This document shows, piece by piece, positions 24,430 to 37,460 of a stretch of 64,000 bases of DNA. The DNA comes from Sordaria brevicollis (lineage: Eukaryota; Ascomycota; Sordariomycetes; Sordariales; Sordariaceae). Every line of letters begins with the position of its first letter. Within the stretch, counting starts at the first letter, position 1. Position numbers and translations under genes: made by a program. The stretch lies in contig JAUTDP010000003.1 of NCBI GenBank assembly GCA_033439795.1, forward strand, positions 3,162,001-3,226,000. The letters are read 5' to 3'. Below the pieces are notes generated by a model that was given only the letters and a program-made list of their open reading frames with translations, had not been told where the DNA came from and made no database searches.

Positions 24430-25924
24430 GTTATCGGGGTTTCGAAAGTTTCGATTTATCTACTAGATTTTTTCTTTAATTAGGGTAGAAATATAGGATA
24501 GGTACGTATCTATAACCAATAATACGTTGTATAGTAACTCCTTTAAAATTAGTATAAATTCCTCTTCTAATTATTTAGTAAAGAATTTTTTATTTTAATA
24601 CCCCTCCTTATTAAAATAAACCGTAATACTAAGCGCGTAAAAATAACCTTTATTTATAATAATTTTACCTTCCCTTTTAAAAATAATAATCGGTAGAATA
24701 CGTTAAACCCTATTAATAAAAGGATATAGAATTAATAAGTATCGCCGTTTACCCTAGCTATTATAATCGGTTTTAATAATAATAGTACGGTTGCCTTTAA
24801 CGTTATAAATATAATTATTAAAATATTTATACAGTATAGGGATTTCGTTAAAATTAAGGATATAAGATAGTAAATATCGAATATACGTATTTAATACGGT
24901 CGGTTAATTAACGCGCTTAATAAATTTAATAAAAAAATAGGTTAACCGATTATAATATAAAATAATAACCGTTAAAATAATATATTTACCGAAGAAAATT
25001 ATTAATTTTCTTATATAATTCTACAGGGAATTTCTAAATTTAATAGGTTACCCTTCTTTTTAAAATAATATAACGTCGCTTAAAATTTTTAAACTAATTG
25101 CGTAAAAATTTAAATATATATTAAATTTTTAAATAAATTTTAGCGAAGAGTTTAATTAAACGGTTACGAAATTAGGTTATTTTAATAACTTTTTTACCGG
25201 TAAAACGAATATTTTAGAATTCTTACTATAATTTTTCTTTTATTATTAATTATATTATTATACCCTTATAAATAGGCTTTAATAATAATTTATCGCTATT
25301 ATATTACTAATTAATAATAGTCCTATTAGGGATTTTATACGTATCCGATACTTTTCGATAAAATACATTGCGTTATTTATTTTAATTATTATTCGAAGTA
25401 CCGGTTCGCCGTCGGTAATTACGTTCGCGATTATTATTAATATTAACCCGCGTTTAAGTAAGGTAAATTATAATTTATTGCGGTTTTTATTAGTAAATCC
25501 TTTATTAAAATTATACGGGGTACGCTAAATTAATTTAAAGTTTCTTCTTATTAGAATATATATATTTAACCTTTTTGGGTAGTTTTAATCGAATTGTACA
25601 ATTATTATATAATTTAGCGGCGGGGTTACGATGGTTTTTAGCGCGCTTAATATTAAAGGGTAGGATAGGAGTAATACTATTTAGATTAGTAGTAAACTAC
25701 CGCGGTTAACCTCGAGACTTTATAATACTAATAATAATAATACTAAAACGGCGGCGATAGGGTCTCTCGATAGTAATATAAGGGTAAGGAAATGAAATAA
25801 GAGATAGGGAGAATATAGGCTCCTAAAAATGCCGAAATTTTATACTATATAACACTACTAAAATGCCGGAGTATAGCGGGTATATATACAGTTGTATAGT
25901 GACTACGACTTAGACTATATTTAC

Positions 25925-26440
25925 TCTACGCTAAACTACTATAAGTTTAGACCAATTGCCTATTTCGCGAGTTTCTACGGTAGGTATGCAATCGCGGGAA
26001 AACCCCAAGCAAAGCATTTGAGGTGAAATACAAGCAGTCATTAGTCTACTTGTGCTTGCTACTTGGCTGTAGGTAGAAATGCAAGCGACGGATGGGATGG
26101 AAAGCTGATGGGGTTTTAACGATCTTGCGGTCAACAACTTGCCTGGTGTTACAGTGAGAGAGGCTATCCCCATTTGCCCCTCGTCGACAAAGGGTTCCGT
26201 TTACGACATTACGCCAAGGTTAGAAAAGAAGGTTCCTAAATATTAAATCTAGACCTAGTACGGGATACTCGTCGGTTAGGTATTGGGTTATTGGGTGGGT
26301 CCAGCCAACCTCCTCTCTTAGTCCCCTTCGAGAGTCGGGAATTTTACCTATAACGCGCAAGCTCTATAACGCTCCAGAACGCTCACAACATAACAACTCC
26401 ATTAAAACACACTCAAAAAATACGATAAAATATACAAATT
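25925..26440. other. Island of near-normal composition inside the RIP block
   Basis: From just right of the pogo-like element the sequence regains GC content and many CpA/TpG dinucleotides (for example CAAGCAAAGCATTTGAGG, CAACTTGCCTGGTG). No gene, tRNA or 5S rRNA is recognised. It may be single-copy DNA between two insertions, which RIP would have spared. An 80-codon minus-strand frame (25,931-26,173) shows no family resemblance. Confidence 0.65.
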
Positions 26441-28275
26441 ACTCGTAAAAACTAGCTCTATTTAATAATATTATTCTTTTATTAAAAAAAAGGTGGTAAT
26501 ATATTATTATAGTATTAAGAAGCTATAAATAGCCCGTACACACTACCACTTATACGATAATTTCCAATTCAAATTCAAATTCCCTACCCTTATTTATACC
26601 CTTATTTATATTAATACCTTTAAAATTACTAAAATTATTTAGTATAATAATAATAACCCGTATACGGTTAGTAGGCACCTCTAATTTTTTATTTATTATT
26701 ATTATAATTATTATAGTAATTTCTTCTTTTTTAAATTCTATATTGATAGCCTTCTCTTTCCCCTTTTTAAAAAGAGGGGGTTTAACCTTCTTAATTTTCT
26801 TATAAAGAAGAAAGTAAAATATTAAAACGGTTAATCCTATAAATAAAAGCCCTATTAAAAAAAGTCCTACTTCTATTATCCTCTTAGTAATTAAATAAGG
26901 GTATTTTAATAAAATTAGGAATTTTAATAACTTTTCTACTTTATTACCCAAAATAATCTCTATCGAAGAAAAATTCCCCCTCTTAATTTTCCCTACCCTC
27001 TTCTTACTATAAATTTTAAAAAGTATATAATCTTCGTATATTAAAATAAAATAATCTTTCCTACTTCTTTAAAACGTTAATCCTTTTTATTTTTAAAGTT
27101 GGTTAAAAATACTTTTATATCCTACTTCGATTATATTACTTTCTATACTTTTATTTTAAAAATATAAAAATCGAAGTCTTATCCTTATAAATTAACAAAA
27201 TAAATATAATAAACCTTATTACCTTTATCTTTAATTTTATCCTATCCTTTTTTTACGTATAATACGTATTCGTATTCTAAATTATCCTTCGTAATAAATA
27301 TAAAACCGTTTTTATTAAAGATAGGAATCTTATTAATAATAAGAGTAAAACCCTTTTTTTTCTTAACCTAATTTTTAAATAATAATCATTATTCAAAACT
27401 AAAATTCTTATCGAAGGCGACCTTTTTAATAAAGGCTATACTTATTCGCTAAATCTCTTTAGAACCTTCCTCTATATCGAATAATACTTTAATAGTTACT
27501 TTAATATTTAAAACCTCTTTTATATACGCTCTATCCCCAATAGTAATATAGCGCCGCGGATTCTATTTCTATACCTCCGCTTCGATATAACGAAATTATA
27601 ACTTTTATTAATCGAATATTATTTATTAATTATTAATAAAAACCTTTAACGCCACCTTAGCGTTATTAATATTCCTTTTTAATAAAAAATTAACGATATT
27701 AAAACGCTTTTAAATAATTAACAACTCGAAAGTATATAAAGCCTTCCGTAATATAATAACTTCGAATCTTTTAAAGAATAGGAATTCCTATTTTATTTTA
27801 ATAAATATACGCAATTAATGAAGAGGATTATTTATAATAATAATATATATATTAATTATATTTATATTATTAAAAAAATAATAATAACGTACCTAATTTA
27901 AATAGCTAGAGCCTTATTTTTTCCTACCTTTTATAAATATTATTATATATAAACCTAACCTCTTATTACGGTAGGCTGGGTTTGCTTAGAACTCCAAATA
28001 TCCTTAATAAAATTAATAATATTAAAGTAAGAAAGCGAAATGCAAAAGAAAGGAAACGGGCCGCAGGCCGCGTTGTAAAAGGTCCTTTTATCGACCGCGA
28101 CGCGTAGGCTCCACTCCCGACTACTAATATAAATTAAAGTAAATCCTCCGTTTCCGGCCCGCCAGCCGGTAGCACCGGCTAACAAGTCTATACGTAGCCA
28201 CGGCACCGGGTGCCTATAGCCGCAGCGCTAAATCGGTTATTTAATTAATTTAATTTAATACCTTATTATATATCT
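26441..28275 (-). pseudogene. Unidentified RIP-mutated coding relic
   Basis: The minus strand reads through few stops over long stretches (about 27,450-26,980, giving LEYEYVLYVKKGQDKIK and later DFDFYIFKIKVQ). A 133-codon open piece is at 26,951-26,550. The pattern suggests a former protein-coding repeat, but I cannot assign it to a family. The part at about 27,955-28,235 is much less mutated and GC-rich, and seems to be a separate piece next to the E1 insertion point. Confidence 0.4.
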
Positions 28276-28280
28276 AATTA

Positions 28281-28575
28281 TATTACAGGCTTAGCCTAGT
28301 GACTGTACGTGACTTAGTCACGTGCTTGTGCTAAGGTTGTAATTATTACTAAGATAATTATAACTTTACTCGGCTGGCCCGCCGCCGCGGTCGCATAGCG
28401 ATACGGTCGCAATCCCGGTCATATAATTACGCGCGCCCTACGTACGTATAGTCTATACGCCGTACCCTTATAAGGGTAGCCACCCGCGTACAGCTTCGCT
28501 CCCTTTCCTCTTTTCCTTCTTCGTATAATATTATATATTCTATTCTACTTATTTTAATCGTATTTACCCGTAATA
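28281..28575 (+). repeat. E1 5' LTR
   Basis: 295 bp, equal in length to its 3' partner and alignable end to end. This copy kept more CpA/TpG (for example GTGACTGTACGTGAC) than the 3' copy. It ends in a CT-rich stretch followed by TCGTATAATA, probably near the transcript start. Confidence 0.9.
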
Positions 28576-30203
28576 ATATATTATACTTTATTATTGCGTT
28601 TATAATATATAATTTTCGATTATTTAAACGTACTAAGATCGCTTTATTTATAAATTGCTAAATTTAGTATTCTCTCTTTTTTTCGATAATTAGGGCAATT
28701 TCCTTCGTTATAATAATTTCGACCGTTAATTATTTATTAAAGCCGTATCCTTTTATTTAAAGAATAAAGGTAACCTTTTTTTTATTTAACGGATAAAAGT
28801 AAACGCTATATTTTTTTCTTTTTCTCCGTTCTTAAAATCGTTTTATAAATTATAAACCTTTTTTCCGCTCGTTAATATTTAATATAAATAATAATAACAA
28901 TTTTACATATTTTTTAAAAAGCGACGACGAATTCCCTATAATTTTTCGCTCTTTAAATATTAACGAATTATTTATAATAAACGATTTATTTATTTATAAT
29001 ATTAACGTTTACGCTATTACCCTACGCGAATTTCCTATCTTTTAAAGTATTAATAGTTTTATTACCGCCGTCGAAGAGGACGAAAATAAGGAAGCGGTCC
29101 CTAAAAATTATTTATTCGGTATTAATATTATTATTGGATATTCTATTTTCTATTCGATTATTGTACTTATCGCCCGTATTTATATTAAAATTCTATTTAT
29201 TATTAAAAATTACCGCGAAGAAATATTTATTAACCGCTATATTATTAACGACGTTTAAAATACGTTCGACGACGTAAATTTTAAATATTATTAGTTTATT
29301 ATTAGGTATTAGTTTTTTAAAATTAATAAATTTACCGCCGATAAGTATAATAATACCCTTTGCGATACTATTTCGAAATTTACGACCTAATTTAATATAA
29401 ATATTACGAATAAAATTATTAATATTAATATTATATCCGGCTATTATTAAATTATTAATAACCCTCCTATTTTTATAAAAAAGGAATTTAGTAGCGCCGT
29501 TGCCCGTTATAAAATTTTCGCCGCTTAGTATTTTTATATTTAATTTTAATAAAAAATTAATACCCTTTTTTATTTTAATAAGGGTATTAAAATTATTAAA
29601 ACGGTTATACTTTTAGGCCTTAAAATCCTATTTAATATCCGTAAAAAGCTTTAAATTATTTAAAATAATGAATCTAAGGATATTTAGCGTTAAAAAATTA
29701 AAAAGGAATTTATAAATTATTTAGTTAAACGTTTTAAGAATATTAATTTAATTAATAATATTAACCGCTATTTCGAAGAATATTATATAAAGAACCGTCC
29801 TTTTACCGAATTTAAATAAGAATTTACTAATTTTTATAATTTAATCGGTTATAACGATATTATAAAAATTTATTACCTTTATAATAAAATTAATAAACGT
29901 TTTCGCAACGGTTTTATTTATTATAACCCTCCGGCCGTTAACGATTTTTACGCTTAATTCGATTTATACCGTATTATTATTACTAATTTCGAAAATATTA
30001 ATTATTATTAGAAAATAATTAACTACGCCCTTAATTTATTTATTATTAATATTACCCTTATCGTTGGCTTTAATTCCGCCCTTTATATTAATTTTAATAA
30101 CGTTTTTATTGATTAAAATAATAATAAAATAGATTTGGACGCCGTCGATTTGGCCGTATTTATTTATAAAAATATCTTCGATTAGCGTATACGTAAGGGT
30201 TTT

Positions 30204-33200
30204 TACCGTTATTATAATTAAAAGGGTTATATTAATTGTAATTATATTAATTCGATAAATTACGGCGATAAAAGCCGTTAAAATAGTAAGGGTAAAAGTA
30301 ATAAGAAAAAAAAGAAGCGTAATTAGGGTTAATAAATTGAAATCCGCGCTATTAACGCTACTTTAATTACCTTTACTATTTCTACTATTCCGGCCGCCGA
30401 AAGTAAAGAATATTATAACGTTCCGGAAAACGAATAACCTTTATATTTAATTATATATAGAAGCCTTAGTAATTATTATAATTCCTAATTAAAAAGGATA
30501 AGGTTTTAAATTCTTCGGAATTAAAGGGTTTAAAGGAAATATAAATTTAATTTTTAAATAATTTTATTACCCTAAATTTAATATTCCTTTTTTTTTATAT
30601 AATAATTAATTTATATAAAGATTATTATATTATTCTCGTTAATAATAAATATTCCGCGTTCGTTTTTATTGACCGTTCTTTTATAATAAAAAATAACTTT
30701 CCGCGTTTTAAATTTTAACGTTTAAAAAAGTTAATTTTAGCCGATAATATAATTAAAAGCGTTATTTTTAAAGGGGTAAGGACTAAACTCCGTATTAAAT
30801 TTTATAATAAAGTCGTTACCTTTTTAATATATAATATTTCTTTTAAGTATTTTATAATTTTAAATTTCCTATAAATATAATTCTATAAACCCGAAATTAA
30901 TTATAATATATATAATATATAATTTAAATATTATTATAGTTGTTACTTTATTATAGATTTATTTAATAAATTAACTATAATATTACGCGCTATTTCTAAT
31001 AATATTATAATCGTTATTATTAAGGCTTTCCCCAAATTTATTTTAATAATAACCCCCCTTTAAAAGAATATATTAGCTCTTAAAGTTACTTCTTTAATTA
31101 TAATATAAGAATTAGCCCCAATAATTATATTTATAATTACTTTTAAAATGAAGTTTATTCCCTAAATAAAGAAGTTTATTCCTTAAAAAAAGCCTATTCC
31201 CTAAATTAACCCTATTCCTATTTATAATTTACCCGTTCCCGAGCCTTCCTAATTTCCCGTTCGCTATAATACTATTTTATTTAAAATTTTAATTATTAAT
31301 TAGGTTAATATTAAGGTTTAAAGTATTTTAAAAATAATTATTCTCTTTATTAAAATTAAAAGCCCTATAATTTACGAATTTTATATTAAATTAAACGATC
31401 GGTGTATATTAGCCGGTATATATTGCGAATATAATCTCCGTTCGTTTAAAATAGTAAATAACCTATTAAATTTAAAGGATATTAAGGAATTTAACGCCGC
31501 TACGTTTAATTTCCTATGCGAAAGGGATAATTTATAATTTATAATTATAATATACGCAGAATTCGAACGCTTAATCACTATTTACGAATTTAGCGAAATT
31601 ACCCTAATTAAAGAGATTATTAATAATATTTAAAATAAAGAGGGTAAGAAATATAAAGATACGTTATTAAAGAATTTTTATAATTTTATTAAAATTATAG
31701 CGGGTAATAATTCCGAAGATAATATTAAAGCCGCGGTTTTAATAAAATTATTAAACCTAATGGGTAATTTTAATTAGGATATTCCTATATATAAAGAGAT
31801 TATTTATTAAATTATAATAATTAAAATCGTTAAATAAATTAACTTTAATAAAATTACGGAGGAGGATACGAAGAAATTTTTTAAAAAGAGTCGATAATTA
31901 ATATTATTAAAGGAAGAGGTTATAATCAAAATCCCCGAACGGTATTATAAGAATATTTTAATTTTCTTACCCCAATTAATAAAAAAAGTCCTATTTTATT
32001 ATATTTATAATTATAAAATTAAATTATTATTAAACGCTAAGCTACCTAACGCTTGCGCTTACCCGATATCCCCTATTAAAATTTTAGTTATTAAATAATA
32101 AGTTAATAATAATCTTCGTAAAAATTTTATCCGCCCCTTATAATTAATTACGGTTGCCTTTATTTTTTTAATTAAAAAATTGGGCGGCGGAATCCGAATT
32201 TACGTAAATTATAGAGGTATTAATAATATTATTCTAAAATCCCGTTACCTATTCCCGTTAATTAAGGAAATTTTAGATTCGATTTATAAAATAAAGATTT
32301 TTATTAAATTAAATATTATTACCGTATTTAATCGGATATAGGTTAAAGAAGGCTACGAATAATTAACCGTATTTATTATTCGTTTTAATTTATTTAAATC
32401 CTTAATTTATTTATTTAGCCTTTAAAATGCGTTAAATATATTTTAAAATTATATTAATAATATTTTATATAATATTTTCGATGTTTATATAATTGCGTAT
32501 TTTAATAGTATTTTAATTTATTCCGATAATGAAAAGGAATATAAATGGTATATTAATAAAGTTTTAAAACGAATAATTAAAGTAAAATTATAAATCGATA
32601 TCGATAAGTGTGAATTTTATATAATACGTATAAAGTATTTAAATTTAATTATTAGGCCCGGTAATATTGAAATAAATCCCGAAAAAATCGCCGCTATTAT
32701 AATATAATAAATTCCCGATTCTAAATGTTCGTTATAACGCTTCTTAAATTTCGCTAATTTCTACCGACGTTTTATAAAATATTTTTCGATTATAATAGGA
32801 TTACTTTACGAATTAATTAAAAAAATAATACTTATAAATTGGAAATAAATAAAATAGTATGAAAATTCTTTTAAAGTATTAAAGAGAGCCTTTATAAGCG
32901 GATTAATTTTATATATTTATAATTAATTTAAATTAATTATTATAGAGACGGACGTTTTAAATTAAATTTATAGAGGAATTTTATTATAATACGATAATAA
33001 TAATATTTTACAACCGGTCGCCTATTTTAATTAGAAATATTCTATCGCCGAATATAATTATAATATTTATAATAAAGAATTATTGGCTATTATTAAAGTA
33101 TTAGAAGAGTAGAAACCGGAATTTAAAGGAATATAATAATTATTTAAAATTTTTATAGATTATTAGAATTTAAAGATATTTATAATTAATAAATAATTAA

Positions 33201-34820
33201 CGCCCTATTATATAAAGTAGTTTTAATTTTTATTTCGTTTTAATTTTATAATTAAATACCGATTAGGTTCCTTCTAAATTCGCCCCGACGCCCTTAATTA
33301 TAAGCCAAAAAATATCCTTAAGAATATAAATAATGAGTAGTTATTAATATATAATAAAGTCCTATTGGATAAAAACCTCTTCGTTAACGGCGCCTTTATT
33401 TTAAAGTTAGAAGACGAACCGGACGTAAAGAACCTCGTCGGTTATAAATATAAAATTTTAAAAAAATAGAATTAAAAGAATTAATAGGAATTAAATATTT
33501 ATATAAATTAAATATTTTAGATAAGAAATTAATAAATAATTTAATAACGGAGTTTTATAAAAAATTTACTTTCTTATAAGACGTTTTAACCTATTTATTG
33601 GATTTTAATTATTATATATAATTAAAGGAAGTATATAAATAAATAGTAAAAATTTCGTTCGTGGAATGCCGCGCTATTTAAGGGCGTATTTATTTTAAAA
33701 ATATTATTATTATAAACTTTAATAATTCCGCTCTTTATTTATAATTCCTTCGATATATTTACAATTCGTTATTAATAAAGTATTTAAGTAAAAAAAAGAC
33801 CTTTTATTTATTATTATAATTTTATTTTTAATTAAGGATATATTAATCTGTTAAAACGTATTATAAAGCGTATTTTTAATACGTAAAAATAAAATTTTTA
33901 TAATATTCCTTTTATAATTTATTAAAATTATTAACCGTTCTTTTCGCGCTATAAAAGGATATTTCTATTAATTATATTACTTTATTAATACCCTATTTTC
34001 GGAAAGAATAAGAATTTAAATACGTTGCGGTAATTATCGATTAATTAATTAAAATATATTATTTTATCCTTTATAAATTTTTAACGGTAGAAAAATTAAT
34101 AGAGTATTTTATTAATAGAATTTATAGCCTTTATAATATATTTAATATTATTATTTCCGACCGTAGTATATAATTTATTTTGACGTTTTAAAAGACTTTA
34201 TTTTTAAAATTGGAAATAAATTTAAAGTTTTCGTCCGCTTTCTATTTATTTATTAATAATTAGACCGAATATATTAATACCGAAATAGAACGCTATTTAA
34301 AGATTTATATTAATTAGGTTTAAGATGATTAAATTAATTAATTATTAATTGCGGAATTTATAAGAAATAATACCGCTTTTAAAATTACGGGAATATCCCT
34401 TTTTTTTATTAATTATAGTTTTAACCCGCGTATAAATATCGAACCGATTACCCTTTATTTTCCCGAATTATTGAAGGTTTAAGAGGCCGAATTTTTTAAA
34501 ATTTATAAAATAATAAAGTAATTTAAAATTATTTTTAATTTTATAATAATTAAGGTAAAGTAAATATAATAATATTACGAAAATAATATTAATATTAAGA
34601 AATTAAACGCCCCGGTTTATAAATTGGGCGATATAATTTTTTTTGATATTTAGAATTTCGAAATTAATCGCTTATATATTAAATTTATTCCGCTTTTCGA
34701 AAATCCTTTCCTAATTATTAAAATTAATACCTATTTTATTATTTTTAAATTATTAATTAATATAAAATACGGACGGATTTTTAATATAAATAAAATAAAG
34801 TTTTAATTACCGGCGGGGTT
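30204..34820 (+). pseudogene. E1 gag C-terminus and pol (protease, reverse transcriptase, RNase H, integrase) remnant
   Basis: The region runs from the gag zinc knuckle to just before the 3' LTR. Reverse transcriptase and integrase segments are clearly recognisable when stops are ignored; protease and RNase H are less clear. Most stops are TAA/TAG in place of CAA, CAG or TGG. No open frame is long enough to be functional. Confidence 0.85.
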
Positions 34821-35344
34821 ATTAGGCTAAATATAATAATAGTAGGATATTTGCGCTAATATAGGGAGGATTATACGCCGAACGGATAATAACGAAGATT
34901 TTTTCGAATAGGATTTCGTAAAAATCGATAAATATAAAAAAGAAAGGGGTTATTAAATATATTACGTTATTTAAGCTCCTTTTTATAAATTTAATTAATA
35001 ATTATATATTAACGTAACGATATATTTAAAAAAGGTTAAAGAATTTTATAAAAAATATTTTAACGCTTTAATATTATTAAATTGGGTTAAAACTAAGAAG
35101 AAGAAATTTAGGGAAAAAGTACGGAAATTGGAGGAATTAAAAATATTATTAGAAGAAGGGAATTCGCCGGTAGAAAATATAGAAATTCCGGCCGAAGAAT
35201 AGAAGGAGGTAAGGAGGAGGTCGCTACGGTTAAAAACCGTTACGGCTATAAAAACTTTTTAAAATATAATAATACGTTTAATAAGGATTTTTATTATTTT
35301 ATATAATAATAATCAATTATATAACTTTTTTTAATTAAGGGTAA

Positions 35345-35639
35345 TATTATAGGTTTAATTTAGTAATTATACGTAATTTAATTACGTATTTATATTAAAG
35401 TTATAATTACTATTAAGATAATTATAATTTTGCTCGGCTAGCCCGCTACCGCAATCGTATAGCGATACGGTCGCGGTCCCGGTTATATAATTACGCGCGC
35501 CCTACGCGCGTATAGTCTGTGCGCCGTACTTTTATAAGGGTAATTACCCGCGTATAACTTCGCTCCCTTTCCTCTTTTCCTTCCTCGTATAATATCGCAT
35601 ATCCTATTCTACCTACTTTGGTTGTATTTACCCGTGATA
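35345..35639 (+). repeat. E1 3' LTR
   Basis: 295 bp copy of the E1 LTR, directly preceded by a purine-rich stretch (AATTAAGGGTAA) that is a candidate polypurine tract, and followed by target duplication AATTA. Confidence 0.9.
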
Positions 35640-35644
35640 AATTA

Positions 35645-37460
35645 TATATATCCGGTAATATATACTAACCCTTATAAAGAAAATACTATTATCCTTTATA
35701 ATTTATTACTTCTTTTTCGAGCCCTTCTTCTTAACCGTAATAAAGATTATTAGGATATATGCCGGTCTTCCGCTATTCCTATTCTAATACTCCTTTATTA
35801 ATTTTTTGGCTCTTCCTATTTCTTTTTCTTTCTTTTATTCGTTTAATTTATTATGATATCCCTTCTATTTAATTTAAAATTTAATTACTCCGCTTCTTAA
35901 TATTTTATATTTAACGATTCGTTCTATTTTGTAGCGAAGGCCGGCTTCGGGGTCGGAATTTCAAGAATTTTCGACGGGGTTTAATAGTAATATTATACGC
36001 TAAAAGGGATTTTCGTCCTAAGTTGCCCTTTTTAAATACGCGATAGAAATAACCGGGTAGATATTCTTTATAATTTCCGGGAATTCGAATTCGAAGGCTA
36101 ATTTCCTAATTTTATATAGTACTTTAAATAATCCTACCTATTATTAAAAGAATTTTCGTAAAGGTCGATTTCGAAAATAATAATTATAATAAAATTTTGA
36201 AAATATTTTATTATTAATTTTAATATCGATGGGTTTCCTATTTAAATCGTAGAAATATTTAACCTTAATAGTAGTAAAATCGGACGCCAATTTAACTTCT
36301 TCCTTAAGCGAATTTCGAAGTATAAGGTTATATATTTATATTAAGTCGTTAAAGGATTTTAAAAAATTTCGACATTCATAACCGAATAAGTATTCGTAAG
36401 GAAAAGCTTTAATAATATCGATGTAAATATCATTAAAGTTCTACTATAAAGCGAATAAGAAGGCTAGTTAATTTTCGTCTAAATAATCGAAAATATAAAA
36501 TTTAATAACGATTTTAATATTTTAATTTTTTCGTTCCGAAGTGCTATCCTTTTAAAAATAGTAGGCGGTAATTATTGATAATCTAATACTTAATACCGTT
36601 TATATACTTTTTTAAAAGGCTAATATAAATTTATAATCCTTATCGGAAATAATTCTTAAAAATATTCCCTAATTATAAAGTAATAAGGAGCGGACGAAAG
36701 CGGTTCTTTATTTTTAAGCCGTATGAATAAAGTATTTAGGGATAAATAAAATTCGTTTAAATACGACGTTTATTATTAGTATTAAAATAATGAATATATT
36801 ATATTTAAATATTTTCTATAGAAAATCCTTTATTAACGCTTTAAAGAAATTAACGATAAAATCGATAGTAAAGGTCTGTATTAGTAAGGCGTTATTGCCT
36901 TTAAGGTAAATAAATTAAAATTCTTCTATAAAGGTAAATTGATTTATTTAATTCAAATTATAAGAAGGATAATTCTAAACGTATTATTTTACTAAATAAA
37001 ATTTATTAACTATAAAAAAACCTTTTAAATTATATAATATATAATCCCGGCCGAAATAATATTTTTCGTCGTAAGCGAATTTGAATATAAATTATATATA
37101 ATCGTATAAAATATATAATATTTTTTCTAAGTATTCGGTATATATTAAGCCGTTACTTATAAAGAAAAGGTATTTAAATCGATAAAAAATTGTAACGTCC
37201 TCGTTATTTAAGCGGAAGTCTTTTAAATCTTTAATTATTACTATATACTTTTTACCCGTTTAATATCCTTTAATAAAACGGTCCTTTAATTTCTTATTTA
37301 TTACAACTTCCGTAATTATTAAATATATTTAATTAACCGATAGAATATTATTCTATATATCGTTTAATACGGGGATATTATTTAATTTCGGGTCTATATT
37401 ACTTTTAATATAAAAACGGTGCAAGGCGTTAAAAATAAAATTAAATTTATTAAAAAGATA
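35645..37460 (-). pseudogene. Ty3/gypsy element E4, integrase part (left fragment)
   Basis: On the minus strand, translation through stops gives AYDEKYYFGRDYILYNLKGF (integrase zinc region), then TIDFIVNFF, ISDKDYKFI and STSERKN, the spaced D, D, E residues of a retroviral-type integrase, then EYLFGYE. The right edge at 37,460 is abrupt. It falls at the RNase H to integrase linker, just where the fragment at 50,365-51,805 breaks off, so the two are halves of one element. The C-terminal part runs toward E1, which is inserted at or near its end. Confidence 0.85.

Larger units (their letters stand above)
23048..25891 (-). mobile_element. RIP-destroyed pogo-like (Tc1/mariner superfamily) DDE transposon
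   Basis: Read on the minus strand through stops, about 25,210-24,430 gives NFNEIPILYKY (ancestral NFDETP...), then GNRTIIIKTDYNS, GKRRYLLILYPF and LLVIDTYLSY. That is the order and spacing of the DDE_1 transposases of fungal pogo-like elements. Candidate terminal inverted repeats are CAGTATAACGCAACGCTATA at 23,048 and, at the right end, a sequence whose complement begins CTGTATATATACCCGCTATA. They share GTATA and CGCTATA blocks. A TA precedes the left end. The right flank reads TT, so a TA target duplication is not fully shown. ATT microsatellites lie inside. Confidence 0.6.
28281..35639 (+). mobile_element. Ty3/gypsy LTR retrotransposon E1, complete but RIP-inactivated
   Basis: Two direct repeats of 295 bp (28,281-28,575 and 35,345-35,639) flank 6.8 kb. 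The 5-bp target duplication AATTA is at 28,276-28,280 and 35,640-35,644. LTR ends read TATTACAGG...ATA, as expected of TG...CA after RIP. Internally, on the + strand, are gag with a CX2CX4HX4C zinc knuckle at about 30,204-30,245 (three Cys and the His read as Tyr), reverse transcriptase at about 32,150-32,600 (GGGIRIYVNYRGIN, RYLFPLIKEIL) and integrase at about 33,980-34,330 (VIIDLIKI..., IISDRS). Stops lie at former Gln and Trp codons. A complete, once mobile element of the chromovirus-like gypsy type. Confidence 0.93.

Noticed and set aside
26270..26325. GGTTAGGTATTGGGTTATTGGGTGGGT, cut here as GGTTAGG...TTGGGTGGGT, faintly like the 3' part of 5S rRNA
   Set aside because: The spacing and flanks do not match a 5S gene, and no 5' half is present.
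26550..26951. 133-codon open frame with membrane-like and Ile/Lys-rich segments
   Set aside because: Its amino-acid bias follows from AT-rich RIP'd sequence; treated as part of a relic, not a gene.
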